64,000 nucleotides of DNA from Mycolicibacterium chubuense (GCF_001044255.1 NZ_JYNX01000034.1:119104-183103); one strand, 5' to 3'; positions 15,329 to 26,995 are shown, counted from the first letter of the stretch. The notes: generated by a model from the letters alone, not told the origin. Program-made: numbers and translations.

Positions 15329-16482
15329 CTCGAACGGACGGTGGGTCGCACGCGGGTGACGCGGTGCAGCAGCCATGCCAGCGGAACGGTGACCACGAGC
15401 GTGCCGAGAAACAGCAGCCACACCGAGCCGTTGTAGATCGGGTAGTGCAGGATCTCGACCATCACCAGCTCCATCGTCACCAGATGGATCAGGAAGATCT
15501 CGTAGGAGATCTCGCCGAGGAACACCATCGGCCTGCTGGCCATCAGCCGGGCGTACAGACCGTGCTGGGTTCCCAGCGCCAGCGGCGCCACCACCAGCGT
15601 CGCGATCACCGCGTAGAACACCGTCTTGGCCAACGCCTCCCACAGCATTGCCGGAGACGTCGTCGGCTCACCCCCGATCGGCGTCGACACGATGAAATAG
15701 CTGACGACCACGACCGGTAGACACACCAGCGCGTAGGCGCGCATCCGCATCGGCGCCAGCACCGCGAGCACCATGCCGCCGACGAACCACGCCAGGTATC
15801 CGGGCAACCACAGCCGGGCGCCGTCGGGCAGGAAGTCGGTCTTGTGGACGAGCGTCAGCCAGGCCGGAGAGATCAGGGCCAGGGCAGCCAGCCCGGCCAG
15901 CAGCAGGCGCGGCCGCCATTGCCGACGGCACAGCACGACGAGCAGCAGGTAGGCCATCACCGGCAGCGCCACGTAGAACGCTGCCTCGACGGCGAGGCTC
16001 CACATCTGCGTAAGACCTTGATGCAGAAACGAATACAGATAGTTGTCGGTGTAGATCTGAGTCAGGGTCAGGTTGCGCACCAGCCCCTCCCAGGTGTGTC
16101 CGGGGTTCGGCCCGGCCGTGCGGAAGTGATAGACGAGATAGGCCGCGAGGACGGTGACCGCATAGGCCGGCATGATGCGGCGCACCCGGTGCCACGCGTA
16201 GCGGCGCACCGACGGCGCAGGCGCGCCGGCGGCGCAGGCGTTCACCCACGGACCGAACAGCAGGAATCCCGAGAGCACGAAGAAGATCGGCACACCGATC
16301 TCCATCCGGGAGAACACCAGCCCGAGGTAGCCCTGCCCGTACTTGCCGGTCGTGTAGGCGGCGTGGGTGAGCACGACGAGCAACGCCGCAACGGCGCGGA
16401 TTCCGGTCAGGGAGTCGACCCGGCCGGTGGCCGTGACCGATTCCAGGCCGCCCTGGGCGTCGGCGTCGCGGGAGAGCGTCAT
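15325..16482 (-). CDS. Membrane acyltransferase, acyltransferase-3 family (Rv1254-like)
   Basis: Multi-pass inner-membrane O-acyltransferase that moves acyl groups onto surface polymers or lipids. The 385-residue protein has about 10 transmembrane segments and family motifs: SLTGIRAVAALLVVLTHA (about 24-41, with the catalytic-type H40), PIFFVLSGFLLF (about 65-76) with an RR-rich loop WHRVRRIMPAYA (about 98-109), and SYEIFLIHL near residue 328. The acceptor is unknown. It sits 6 nt downstream of deaD on the same strand. Confidence 0.9.
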   Translation of the reverse strand: MTLSRDADAQGGLESVTATGRVDSLTGIRAVAALLVVLTHAAYTTGKYGQGYLGLVFSRMEIGVPIFFVLSGFLLFGPWVNACAAGAPAPSVRRYAWHRVRRIMPAYAVTVLAAYLVYHFRTAGPNPGHTWEGLVRNLTLTQIYTDNYLYSFLHQGLTQMWSLAVEAAFYVALPVMAYLLLVVLCRRQWRPRLLLAGLAALALISPAWLTLVHKTDFLPDGARLWLPGYLAWFVGGMVLAVLAPMRMRAYALVCLPVVVVSYFIVSTPIGGEPTTSPAMLWEALAKTVFYAVIATLVVAPLALGTQHGLYARLMASRPMVFLGEISYEIFLIHLVTMELVMVEILHYPIYNGSVWLLFLGTLVVTVPLAWLLHRVTRVRPTVRSS

Positions 16483-16488
16483 GGGGCG

Positions 16489-18189
<1,701 letters not shown>

Positions 18190-18264
18190 CGTGGTGGCAG
18201 TCTAGTGCCCTTCGGGCGCCTTACCGCACCGCGCGCCTGTTGGCCAGCCCCAGGGTGGGGACGG

Positions 18265-18270
18265 TACGGT
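18265..18270 (+). promoter_or_regulatory. -10 hexamer of a leaderless promoter (lprE)
   Basis: TACGGT ends 8 nt before GTG 18279, the start that also gives a normal-length lipoprotein signal peptide. Confidence 0.55.
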
Positions 18271-18278
18271 CGCCACTT

Positions 18279-18830
18279 GTGAAATGGGCAGCGGTCGTCG
18301 GCGCCGCCGCGCTCGTTCTGGCGGGGTGCGGCTCCGGGGACTCGACGGCGTCGAAAACCCCCGGGCCGACGGCGGCGTCACCGCCCGCGGCTTCCCCGCC
18401 GTCAGCGCCGGCGCCCCTGGGTCCGCCGCCGGGGCCGACGGCGTCGGAGGACCCGTGCGCCACCGACCTGGCCGCGCCCGAGATCGCCAAGGCGGTCTCC
18501 GAACTGCCCCGCGACCCGCGCAGCAACCAGGCGTGGAGCCCCGAACCGGTGGCCGGCAACTACAACGAGTGCGCCCAACTGTCGGCGGTGATCGTCAAGG
18601 CGAACACGAACTCGCAGAACCCCAACACCCGCGCGGTGATGTTCCACCGCGGCAAGTTCATCCCCACCGGCGTGCCCGACACCTACGGCTTCAACGGCCT
18701 CGACAGCGTCGGCACCACCGGCGACACCGTGGCGCTGAAGTACTCCAACGGCGTGCCCGGCCTCGACAGCATCGTGAAGTTCCGCTGGAACGGCAGCGGT
18801 GTCGAGCTGATCGGCAACACGCCGCGCTGA
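18279..18830 (+). CDS. lprE: Lipoprotein LprE
   Basis: The 183-residue precursor carries a signal peptide with lipobox LAGC (lipidated C17), a proline-, serine- and alanine-rich linker (about 22-55) and a globular domain of the LppP/LprE family (PF14041; about 56-183) containing a C..C pair, NYNECAQLS and the SVGTTGDTVALKY segment. It should face the periplasm. Its order beside deaD and the nuclease-helicase matches Rv1252c. GTG 18279 is chosen over an upstream TTG because it gives a compact n-region and a -10 at leaderless distance. Confidence 0.87.
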   Translation: MKWAAVVGAAALVLAGCGSGDSTASKTPGPTAASPPAASPPSAPAPLGPPPGPTASEDPCATDLAAPEIAKAVSELPRDPRSNQAWSPEPVAGNYNECAQLSAVIVKANTNSQNPNTRAVMFHRGKFIPTGVPDTYGFNGLDSVGTTGDTVALKYSNGVPGLDSIVKFRWNGSGVELIGNTPR

Positions 18831-18846
18831 CCCGCGGCTGACCCCG

Positions 18847-18909
18847 CCGCGGAATAGCATTCCGGGCTGCGATTTCCGCCGGGCAGCGACCAGGAATGCG
18901 CTTCCGCGG
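18847..18909. repeat. 63-bp imperfect palindromic repeat, copy 1
   Basis: An intergenic element bounded by CCGCGG at both ends. The arms CCGCGGAATAGCATTCC and GGAATGCGCTTCCGCGG pair with a few mismatches. Its reverse complement matches 49662-49724 at 52 of 63 positions, with the outer 26 bases at one end identical and the centre diverged. It lies between lprE and the nuclease-helicase and could act as a terminator or as a mobile palindromic unit. Confidence 0.85.
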
Positions 18910-18935
18910 AGGACGAGGGCGTCGGACCCCTGCCT

Positions 18936-18941
18936 TACAGT
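18936..18941 (+). promoter_or_regulatory. -10 hexamer of a leaderless promoter (nuclease-helicase)
   Basis: TACAGT ends 6 nt before GTG 18948. Confidence 0.6.
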
Positions 18942-18947
18942 GGCGAC

Positions 18948-21900
18948 GTGTTCGTCATCGAGGGCCGCGTGGTCTACAGCGCCTCGGATCTCGCCGCGGC
19001 CGCGCGCTGCGAGTACGCGCTGCTACGGGCCTTCGACGTCAAGCTCGGCCGCGGGCCCGCGGTGTCCGGTGACGACGAATTGCTGGCTCGCACTTCGCAA
19101 CTCGGCGACCAGCACGAGCAGCGGCACCTCGACGCGCTGCGCCGCGACAGCGAGGTCACCGTCATCGGCCGTCCCGACTACACCCTCGCCGGCCTGACCG
19201 CGGCCGCCGACCACACGCTGCGCGCGATCGAGCGCAGGGCGCCGGTGATCTTCCAGGCCGCGATGTTCGACGGCCGGTTCGTCGGTTTCGCGGACTTCCT
19301 GCTGCTCGAGGATTCCGAGCAGGGGCCGCGCTACCGGCTCCGGGACACCAAGCTGGCCCGCTCGGTCAAGGTCGAGGCGCTGCTGCAGTTGGCGGCCTAC
19401 GTCGACACCCTCACCGCGGCCGGGGTGCCGGTCGCACCGGAGGTGGACCTGGTGCTCGGCGACGGCGCGACCGTCAGCTACCCCGTCGACGAGCTGCTGC
19501 CGGTGTACCGCCCCCGCCGCGCCGCGTTGCAACGCCTGCTCGACGACCACCTGGCCGGCGACGCGCCGGTGGCCTGGGAGGACGAGTCGGTGCGCGCCTG
19601 CTTCCGCTGCGCCGAATGCGAGCAGGAGGTCCGCGCCCGCGACGATCTGCTGCTTGTCGCCGGCATGCGGGTCAGTCAACGGGCCCGGCTGTTCGACGCG
19701 GGCATCACCACCGTGCGCGACCTCGCCGCCCACGAGGGCCCGGTCGCCGAACTCCCGGCCCGCACCGTCGGCGCCCTGACGGCGCAGGCCCGGCTGCAGA
19801 TCGCCGAGCGGCCCGACGGCAAACCGCCCTATCGGCTTGTCGATCCGCAACCGCTGATGGTGCTGCCCGACGCCGACAAGGGCGACCTGTTCTTCGACTT
19901 CGAGGGCGATCCGCTGTGGACCGCCGACGGCCACGAGTGGGGGCTGGAATACCTCTGGGGTGTGCTGACCGTCGCCGACGAGTTCTCCCCGCTGTGGGCG
20001 CACACCCGCGCCGAGGAACGCGCGGCGCTGGGCGCGTTCCTCGACCTGGTGCGCAAGCGGCGGCGGCGCTACCCCGGCATGCACATCTACCACTACGCGG
20101 CCTACGAGAAGAGCACGCTGCTGCGGTTGGCCGGCCGCTACGGCGTCGGGGAGCGCGACGTCGACGAGCTGCTGCGCGAGGGCGTTTTAGTCGACCTGTA
20201 TCCGTTGGTGCGCAAGAGCATTCGCGTCGGTACCGAGAACTACAGCATCAAGTCGCTCGAGCCGCTCTACATGGGCAACGAGCTGCGCGACGGCGAGGTC
20301 ACCACGGCCACCGCGTCGATCACCGAGTACGCCCGCTACTGCGAGCTGCGCGACGCGGGCCGCGCCGACGACGCCGCGACGGTGCTCAAGGAGATCGAGG
20401 AGTACAACCGCTACGACTGCCGGTCGACCCGCCGGCTGCGGGACTGGCTGGTGGCGCGCGCCATCGAGTGCGGGGTGCCACCGCGCGGACCGGTGCCGGT
20501 CGACGGCGCCAAGCCCGACGCGGTCCAGGTGGACGCCGTCGAGCGCCGGCTACTGAAGTTCGCCGGGGACGGCGTCCAGGCGCGCACGCCCGAGCAGACG
20601 GCGGTCGCGTTGATCGCCGCCGCGAAGGGCTTCCACAAACGTGAGGACAAACCGTTCTGGTGGGGGCACTTCGACCGGGTCAACAACCCGGTGGAGGAGT
20701 GGTCCGACAGCAGCGGCGTGTTCCTCGTCGACAGCCACGAGATCGCCGAGGACTGGCACCAGCCGCCGAAAGCCCGGAAACCGCAGCGCCGCCTGATCCT
20801 TCGCGGCGAGATCGCCAACGGCGACCTGGACCGCGACATGTACGCGCTCTACGACCCACCCGCCCCGGCGGGACTGGCCGACGACCCCGACCGCCGCGGC
20901 TACGGCACCGTGACGGTCGTCGACTGCGACAACGTCGAGGCGCCCACCGAGGTGACCGTCGTCGAGCGGCAACCCAAAGGCGGCGACGTCTTCACCCAGG
21001 TGCCGTTCGCGCTGACCCCGGGACCGCCGATCAGCACCAAGCCGCTGGCCGAGTCGATCGCCGCCGCCGCGCAGGAGGTCGCCGACGCGCTCCCCCGGCT
21101 CCGTCCGGGCGCGATGACCGACCTGCTGCTGCGGCGTGCGCCGCGCACTCTCAGCGGCGCCGCCCTGCCCGGCACCGGCGCCGTCGTCGCCGACATCACC
21201 GCGGCGCTGCTCGATCTCGACGCGTCGTACCTCGCGGTGCACGGCCCGCCGGGCACCGGCAAGACGTTCACCGCCGCGCAGGTCATCGCATCGCTGGTCG
21301 TGGAACACGGCTGGCGGGTCGGGGTGGTCGCGCAGGCGCACGCCGTCGTGGAGAACCTGTTCGCCGGCATCCTGCGGGCGGGTGTCGACGCCGATCGGGT
21401 GGGCAAGAAGAAGTCCGCGGGCGCACCATGGCGGGACATCGACGAGAAGGAATATCCGGCGTTCATCGCCGACTGCGAGGGCTGCGTGATCGGCGGTACC
21501 GCATGGGACTTCGCCAACGACCGTCGTGTTCCGGCCGCATCGCTGGACCTGCTCGTCGTCGAGGAGGCGGGCCAGTTCAGCCTCGCCAACACGATCGCGG
21601 TGGCGCGCGCGGCGCGCAACCTGCTGCTGCTCGGCGATCCGCAGCAGCTGCCGCAGGTCAGCCAGGGCACCCATCCCGAGCCGGTCGACGGGTCGGCGTT
21701 GGCCTGGCTGGTCGACGGTCACCACACATTGCCGGCCGAACGCGGCTACTTCCTGGACCGCTCCTACCGGATGCACCCCGACGTGTGCCGTGGAGTGTCC
21801 CGGCTGTCCTACGACAACCGGCTGCACTCCCATGTGGACGTCACCGCGGCCCGCCGGCTCGACGGCGTCGCGCCCGGGGTCCGCACCCTGGCCGTCGACC

Positions 21901-22364
21901 ATCAGGGCAACGCCACCGACAGCCCCGAGGAGGCCGCGGCCATCGTCGCCACGCTGCGGGAACTGCTCGGCACCCCGTGGACCGACGAGGACGGCACCCG
22001 ACCGCTCGGCCAGGGCGACGTGCTCGTCGTGACCCCCTACAACGCGCAGGTGGTGCTGATGCGCAGCCACCTCGACGCGGCGGGGTTCACCGACGTGGCG
22101 GTCGGCACGGTCGACAAGTTCCAGGGTCAGCAGGCGCCGGTGGTGTTCCTGTCGATGACCGCGTCCTCGATCGACGACGTGCCCCGCGGAATCGCGTTCC
22201 TGCTCAACAGGAACCGGTTGAACGTCGCGGTGAGCCGGGCGAAGTACCTGGCGGTGATCGTGCGGTCGGCCCAGCTGACGGACTACCTGCCCGGCACGCC
22301 CGACCGCCTGGTCGAGCTGGGCGCGTTCCTGTCGCTGAGCTCATGTGATACACCGGGCCGATGA
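18948..22364 (+). CDS. TM0106-family RecB-like nuclease / DEDD exonuclease / Dna2-like helicase fusion (Rv1251c-like)
   Basis: A 1138-residue three-part protein probably acting on DNA ends or flaps. Residues 1-230 form a Cas4/RecB-like PD-(D/E)xK nuclease with H56, D116 (GFAD), D133-x-K135 (RDTK) and Q147. Four cysteines (C21 plus C218, C221, C224 as CxxCxxC) have the Fe-S arrangement of Cas4, AddB and Dna2. Residues about 312-505 resemble RNase_H_2/DEDDy exonucleases (DFEGDP 317-322, Y486NRYD490). Residues about 745-1120 are an SF1 helicase of the UPF1/Dna2 group: GPPGTGKT (765-772), VVEEAGQF, GDPQQLP, DRSYRMHP, VDKFQGQQ, NVAVSRAK. Cellular role unproven. It overlaps the next gene by ATGA. 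Confidence 0.9.
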   Translation: MFVIEGRVVYSASDLAAAARCEYALLRAFDVKLGRGPAVSGDDELLARTSQLGDQHEQRHLDALRRDSEVTVIGRPDYTLAGLTAAADHTLRAIERRAPVIFQAAMFDGRFVGFADFLLLEDSEQGPRYRLRDTKLARSVKVEALLQLAAYVDTLTAAGVPVAPEVDLVLGDGATVSYPVDELLPVYRPRRAALQRLLDDHLAGDAPVAWEDESVRACFRCAECEQEVRARDDLLLVAGMRVSQRARLFDAGITTVRDLAAHEGPVAELPARTVGALTAQARLQIAERPDGKPPYRLVDPQPLMVLPDADKGDLFFDFEGDPLWTADGHEWGLEYLWGVLTVADEFSPLWAHTRAEERAALGAFLDLVRKRRRRYPGMHIYHYAAYEKSTLLRLAGRYGVGERDVDELLREGVLVDLYPLVRKSIRVGTENYSIKSLEPLYMGNELRDGEVTTATASITEYARYCELRDAGRADDAATVLKEIEEYNRYDCRSTRRLRDWLVARAIECGVPPRGPVPVDGAKPDAVQVDAVERRLLKFAGDGVQARTPEQTAVALIAAAKGFHKREDKPFWWGHFDRVNNPVEEWSDSSGVFLVDSHEIAEDWHQPPKARKPQRRLILRGEIANGDLDRDMYALYDPPAPAGLADDPDRRGYGTVTVVDCDNVEAPTEVTVVERQPKGGDVFTQVPFALTPGPPISTKPLAESIAAAAQEVADALPRLRPGAMTDLLLRRAPRTLSGAALPGTGAVVADITAALLDLDASYLAVHGPPGTGKTFTAAQVIASLVVEHGWRVGVVAQAHAVVENLFAGILRAGVDADRVGKKKSAGAPWRDIDEKEYPAFIADCEGCVIGGTAWDFANDRRVPAASLDLLVVEEAGQFSLANTIAVARAARNLLLLGDPQQLPQVSQGTHPEPVDGSALAWLVDGHHTLPAERGYFLDRSYRMHPDVCRGVSRLSYDNRLHSHVDVTAARRLDGVAPGVRTLAVDHQGNATDSPEEAAAIVATLRELLGTPWTDEDGTRPLGQGDVLVVTPYNAQVVLMRSHLDAAGFTDVAVGTVDKFQGQQAPVVFLSMTASSIDDVPRGIAFLLNRNRLNVAVSRAKYLAVIVRSAQLTDYLPGTPDRLVELGAFLSLSSCDTPGR

Positions 22365-23719
22365 CCGAAGCGCTGACCGGACGGCTCGCCGCGATCGTGG
22401 GCGCCTCGCAGGTGAGCACCGATCCCGACGTGCTCGGCGGCCGCAGCGTCGACTACACCGGCCGGTACCGGGGCCGCGCGGCCGTGCTGGTGCGGCCGGG
22501 GTCGGCCGAGGAGGTCGCGGCGGTGCTGACCGCGTGCCGCGACGCCGGGGTGAGCGTGACCGTGCAGGGCGGCCGGACGTCGCTGGTGGCGGGCACCGTG
22601 CCCGAGCACGACGACGTGCTGCTGTCGACCGAGCGGCTGCGCGGGATCGATGAGGTCGACACGGTGGAGCGCCGGGTGCACGTCGGCGCCGGGGTGACGC
22701 TGGCCGAGGTGCAGCGGGCCGCGACGGCGGCGGGACTGGTGTTCGGGGTGGACTTGGCGGCGCGCGACTCGGCCACGGTCGGCGGCATGGCGTCGACCAA
22801 CGCCGGCGGATTGCGCACCGTCTGCTACGGCAACATGGGCGAGCAGGTGCTCGGCCTCGACGTGGTGCTGCCCGACGGGTCGGTGGTGCACCGGCACAGC
22901 CAGGTGCGCAGCGACAACACCGGCTACGACCTGGCATCGCTGTTCGTCGGCGCCGAGGGCACGCTCGGGGTGATCACCGGGCTCGATCTGCGCCTGCACC
23001 CCACCCCGCGGCAGCGGGTGACCGCGATCTGCGGCTACGCCGATCTCGAAGCGCTGATCGCGACCGCCCGCGTGTTCCGCGACATGGACGGCATCGCGGC
23101 TCTGGAGCTCATCGACGCCCGGGCCAGCGCGCTGACCGCCGAGCACGCCGGCGTCGCCGCCCCGGTCGAGGGCGCCTGGCAGCTGCTGATCGAGCTGGCC
23201 GGGGAGACCGACCTGACCGACCGGCTCGCCGAGGCGCTGTCGGAGGCCGATCTGTGCGGAGAGCCCGCCGTGGGAATCGACGGTGCCGCCCAGCAGCGGC
23301 TGTGGCAGGTGCGCGAGGCGGTGGCCGACGTGCTGGGCGTCTACGGGCCCCCGCTGAAATTCGATGTGTCGCTGCCTCTTTCATCGATCAACGGGTTCGC
23401 GGCCGAGTCCGCCGGGCTGATCGCCGACCACGCCCCTGACGCCATCCCCGTGCTGTTCGGGCACGTCGGGGAGGGCAACCTGCACCTGAACATCGTGCGG
23501 TGCACACTGAGCGGCGACCGCGAGCACGCTCTCTACACCGCGATGATGGCGCTGATCGCCCGTCACGACGGCAACGTCAGCTCCGAACACGGGGTGGGCA
23601 CCCGCAAGCGGGACTACGTGTCGATGTCGCGCACCGACGCCGACATCGCGGCGATGCGGGCGGTCAAGGCGGCGTTCGACCCCACCGGCTACCTGAACCC
23701 CGCGGTGCTGTTCGGCTGA
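22361..23719 (+). CDS. FAD-linked oxidase, D-2-hydroxyacid (2-hydroxyglutarate/D-lactate) dehydrogenase type
   Basis: The 452-residue flavoprotein has the PCMH FAD domain (about 35-215) with TVQGGRTSLVAG (about 67-78), ATVGGMASTNAGGL (about 138-151) and SLFVGAEGTLG (about 190-200), and the FAD-oxidase C domain with FGHVGEGNLHLN (about 367-378) and SSEHGVGTRKRDY (about 407-419). It differs clearly from the GlcD-like gene at 10978 and is nearer to D-2-hydroxyglutarate dehydrogenases. ATG 22361 overlaps the nuclease-helicase stop (ATGA), so the pair is translationally coupled, a curious partnership of a DNA enzyme and a metabolic one. Confidence 0.88.
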   Translation: MTEALTGRLAAIVGASQVSTDPDVLGGRSVDYTGRYRGRAAVLVRPGSAEEVAAVLTACRDAGVSVTVQGGRTSLVAGTVPEHDDVLLSTERLRGIDEVDTVERRVHVGAGVTLAEVQRAATAAGLVFGVDLAARDSATVGGMASTNAGGLRTVCYGNMGEQVLGLDVVLPDGSVVHRHSQVRSDNTGYDLASLFVGAEGTLGVITGLDLRLHPTPRQRVTAICGYADLEALIATARVFRDMDGIAALELIDARASALTAEHAGVAAPVEGAWQLLIELAGETDLTDRLAEALSEADLCGEPAVGIDGAAQQRLWQVREAVADVLGVYGPPLKFDVSLPLSSINGFAAESAGLIADHAPDAIPVLFGHVGEGNLHLNIVRCTLSGDREHALYTAMMALIARHDGNVSSEHGVGTRKRDYVSMSRTDADIAAMRAVKAAFDPTGYLNPAVLFG

Positions 23720-23734
23720 CGCGGCGACGTGACG

Positions 23735-23740
23735 TAGCGT
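23735..23740 (+). promoter_or_regulatory. -10 hexamer of a leaderless promoter (flavoprotein gene)
   Basis: TAGCGT ends 7 nt before ATG 23748, which fixes that ATG over the upstream in-frame GTG 23739. Confidence 0.65.
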
Positions 23741-23747
23741 GGCGGCG

Positions 23748-25139
23748 ATGACCAGCATCGAGGCTGACTATCTCGTCATCGGCGCGGGCGCGATGGGTAT
23801 GGCGTTCGTCGACACGATGCTCACCGAGACCGGCTCGACGATCGTGCTCGTCGACGACAATCACCAGCCCGGGGGCCACTGGAACTGGGTGTATCCGTTC
23901 GTGCGGCTGCATCAGCCGTCCGCGTACTACGGCGTGAACTCGCGGGCGCTGGGCAACGAGGACTGGATCGACGAGGCCGGGCCGAACGCGGGCTTCTTCG
24001 AGCTGGCCACCGGACACGAGGTGTGTGCCTACTACGACCAGGTGATGCGCCACCAGCTGCTGCCCACCGGCCGACTGTCGTACTTTCCCTCGTCACACTA
24101 TCTGGGCGACAACAGGTTTCGGACCCTCGACGGCGCCGAACACACGGTGGCGGTGCGGCGCCGGGTGGTCGATGCGACGTACCTGCTGACGGTCGTGCAG
24201 TCGATGCGTTCGGCGCCGTTCTCGGTCGACGACGGCGTGGACGTCGTCACCCCCAACGACCTGCCGCGCCGGGCGGCGGGCCGTGAGCACTACACGATCG
24301 TCGGCGGCGGCAAGACCGGCATGGACTGCTGCCTGTGGCTGATGCGCTCCGGAGTCGGGCCCGAGAGACTGCGGTGGATCATGCCGCGTGACTCGTGGCT
24401 GCTCAACCGTGCCAACATCCAGCCCGGCGAACGGTTCGTCAAGACGTTGCGGGAGTCGATCGCCTCCCGGATGGCCGCGATCGCCGAGGCGACGTCGATC
24501 GACGACCTGTTCCTGCGACTCGAGGCCGACGGCACCGTCTTCCGGCTGGACCCGGACAGGACGCCGACGATGTACCACTGCGCCATCGTCTCCGCCGGGG
24601 AACTCGAGCAACTGCGTCTCATCCAGGACGTGGTGCGGCAGGGCCACCTCGAACGCGCCGAGCACGACCGCATCGTGCTGCGCGGCGGCGAACTGGAGGT
24701 GCCGGCGCCGTCGCTGTACGTGGACTGCACGACCCAGGGGCTGCCGCGACCCCCGTCGGTGCCGGTGTTCGACGGTGACCGGATCACGCTGCAGAGCGTG
24801 CGCGGATGCCAGCAGGTGTTCAGCTCGGCGTTCATCGCCCATGTCGAAGCCGGCTACGCCGACGACGCCACTCGCAACGACCTGTGCGCGCCGATCCCCC
24901 ACCCCGACGCGCCGGTCGACTGGCTGCGAATCCTGCTCTCCGACAACGAAGCCCAGGTGCGCTGGCTCAAGGACCCCGAGCTGATGGACTGGCTGAAGGC
25001 GTGCCGGCTCAATGTGCTGCGTGACCTGTTCCCCGACTTCACCGACAAGCCGCGGGTGCGTGACCGGGCGTTCGGGGCACTGACCTCGGCGCTGACGAAG
25101 ACCAACGCGCAGCTCGAAGCCCTGATGGAGCGCGGCTAA
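23748..25139 (+). CDS. FAD/NAD(P)-binding flavoprotein oxidoreductase
   Basis: The 463-residue protein has two dinucleotide-binding motifs: GAGAMGM near residue 11 at the N-terminus, with an acidic VDDN at the end of beta-2 and PGGHWNW after it, and [12 protein letters not shown] in the middle (about 183-194). The layout resembles flavin-containing monooxygenases and lysine/ornithine N-monooxygenases but lacks a clear FMO fingerprint. Substrate unknown. It stands alone with its own leaderless promoter. Its stop overlaps that of the convergent DHA2 pump (CTAA, 25136-25139). Confidence 0.8.
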   Translation: MTSIEADYLVIGAGAMGMAFVDTMLTETGSTIVLVDDNHQPGGHWNWVYPFVRLHQPSAYYGVNSRALGNEDWIDEAGPNAGFFELATGHEVCAYYDQVMRHQLLPTGRLSYFPSSHYLGDNRFRTLDGAEHTVAVRRRVVDATYLLTVVQSMRSAPFSVDDGVDVVTPNDLPRRAAGREHYTIVGGGKTGMDCCLWLMRSGVGPERLRWIMPRDSWLLNRANIQPGERFVKTLRESIASRMAAIAEATSIDDLFLRLEADGTVFRLDPDRTPTMYHCAIVSAGELEQLRLIQDVVRQGHLERAEHDRIVLRGGELEVPAPSLYVDCTTQGLPRPPSVPVFDGDRITLQSVRGCQQVFSSAFIAHVEAGYADDATRNDLCAPIPHPDAPVDWLRILLSDNEAQVRWLKDPELMDWLKACRLNVLRDLFPDFTDKPRVRDRAFGALTSALTKTNAQLEALMERG

Positions 25140-26926
25140 GCGGATTCCGGGCCGCGCGAGTGCCGGCCGTAGGAGTTCGCCTCGCCGTCGGCGCCGGATC
25201 CGTTGCGCCCGTTGCGGGGCGCCGACTCGGCCAGCAGCTGGTCGAGGATGGTGCGCCACTCGTGGGTCGTCGTCTCGGCGTCCGGGCCGGCCGGCGGCTC
25301 GGGAGTGGCCCGGTTCAGGACGTCGGTGTCGGCCTCGGCGCTGGAATCAGTGCCGGAATCGGTGCCGCCCCAGTCGACGACGTACTCGACGTACTCGTCG
25401 TCGTCGGCGGCGAAGTCACCGTCATCGTCGACGCGAGCGTCCGGCTCGGCCTGCGGCGCGGCCGGGGTGACACGGCTGCCGACCATGCCGATCAGGAACA
25501 GCGCGGCCACCACACCGAACAACGCGATGAAGGCGGGCAGCAGCATCGCCTGCGACATCGCGGCCGCGAACGGGGCGTGCAGGAAGCCGGGCAGCTGCGC
25601 GACGGAGCCCTCGGACTGCGGAGCCGCGTCGGCCGCGCCGGGCATCTCCGCCGAGAGCCGGGACGCCATGAACGCGGCCATGCCGGCGCTGCCCAGCACC
25701 GAGCCGACCTGCCGCGTCGTGTTGTACACCCCGGATCCGGCGCCGGCGAGCTGCGGCGGCAGGTTGCGGGTGGCCGTGGCGGCCAACGGCGACCAGATGA
25801 ACGCCATCCCCACACCCATGGCGGTCAGCGGAAGTACCAACCGCCAGATCGGGGTCGTCGGCGTCATCTCCACCGACAGCCAGGTGAGCCCGATCGCCAT
25901 GACCGAGAACCCGAAGCCGATGACCGGGCGCGGGTGCGCGCGGTCGACGATCTTGCCGACCGCCGGGGCGAGCACCCCGGTCGCGACCGCCATCGGCGCG
26001 GTCAGCAGCGCCGCCCGCGTCGGGGTGAGCCCGCACACCGCCTGGGCGTAGAACATCAGCGGCAGGATCATCGACGTCGCGACGAACCCGATCGTCGCGA
26101 CACCGATGTTGGACATCGAGAAGTCGCGATCACCGAAGATCACCAGCGGGATGAGCGGCTCCCCGCGGTTGACCGACTGCCACACCACGAACGCCGCCAT
26201 CACCGCGACACCGATCGCCATCGTCGCCCAGATCCAGGGCGCCCAGTCGTGGGACTGGCCCTCCTGCAGCGCGAACACGATCAGGAACATGCCGACCCCG
26301 GAGAGCACGACACCCGGCAGGTCGAAGTGATGGCTCTGGGTCGGCAGCGAGGGCACCAGCCGCACGGCCAGCGCCAGCCCGATCAGGCCGACCGGCACGT
26401 TGACGAAGAAGATCCACTGCCACCCCAGGTGGTCGACCAGCACGCCGCCGGCCAGCGGCCCCACCAGCGTGGCCACCCCGGCCGTCGCCCCCCACACACT
26501 CATCGCGACACCGCGCCGCTCCGCCGGGAACGTCCTGGTGATCACCGAGAGGGTCTGCGGGGTGAGCAGCGCCGCGCCCACCCCCTGCAGCACGCGGGCC
26601 GCGACCAGCACGCCGATCGTGTCGGCCAGCCCGCACCACAGCGAGGCCAGCGTGAACACCGTGAGCCCGAGCAGGTAGACGTTCTTGGGCCCGTACCGGT
26701 CGCCGAGGCGCCCGGCGATCAGCAGCGGCACCGCATACGCCAGCAGGTAGGCGCTGGTCACCCAGATCACCGCGTCGTAGCCGACCCCGAGGTTGGTCAT
26801 GATCGCCGGGTTCGCGACCGCGACGATGGTCGCGTCGACCAGGATCATGAAGAAGCCGACGAGAAGCGCCCACAGGGCGTGCCAGGGGTTGACCCCCGGC
26901 GCGCGCGGCGTCACGGATTCGAGCAT
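25136..26926 (-). CDS. DHA2-family MFS drug efflux pump (Rv1250-like, EmrB type)
   Basis: Proton-antiport exporter with 14 predicted transmembrane segments over residues about 20-490. Visible motifs are [16 protein letters not shown] in TM1, [17 protein letters not shown] (MFS motif A) after TM2, and [20 protein letters not shown] (motif C-like) in TM5. Unusually there is a 100-residue cytosolic tail (about 497-596) rich in Asp, Glu, Gly and Ser. ATG 26926 is chosen over the upstream in-frame TTG 26938. Substrates are unknown; relatives export quinolones, dyes and lipids. The Bcr/CflA pump gene precedes it on the same strand. Confidence 0.9.
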   Translation of the reverse strand: MLESVTPRAPGVNPWHALWALLVGFFMILVDATIVAVANPAIMTNLGVGYDAVIWVTSAYLLAYAVPLLIAGRLGDRYGPKNVYLLGLTVFTLASLWCGLADTIGVLVAARVLQGVGAALLTPQTLSVITRTFPAERRGVAMSVWGATAGVATLVGPLAGGVLVDHLGWQWIFFVNVPVGLIGLALAVRLVPSLPTQSHHFDLPGVVLSGVGMFLIVFALQEGQSHDWAPWIWATMAIGVAVMAAFVVWQSVNRGEPLIPLVIFGDRDFSMSNIGVATIGFVATSMILPLMFYAQAVCGLTPTRAALLTAPMAVATGVLAPAVGKIVDRAHPRPVIGFGFSVMAIGLTWLSVEMTPTTPIWRLVLPLTAMGVGMAFIWSPLAATATRNLPPQLAGAGSGVYNTTRQVGSVLGSAGMAAFMASRLSAEMPGAADAAPQSEGSVAQLPGFLHAPFAAAMSQAMLLPAFIALFGVVAALFLIGMVGSRVTPAAPQAEPDARVDDDGDFAADDDEYVEYVVDWGGTDSGTDSSAEADTDVLNRATPEPPAGPDAETTTHEWRTILDQLLAESAPRNGRNGSGADGEANSYGRHSRGPESA

Positions 26927-26995
26927 GGTGGAAGACAACTGGGCATCAATCGACGAATGGCTACGGTTTCGGCCGACGCTACGGACCGGCGAGAT

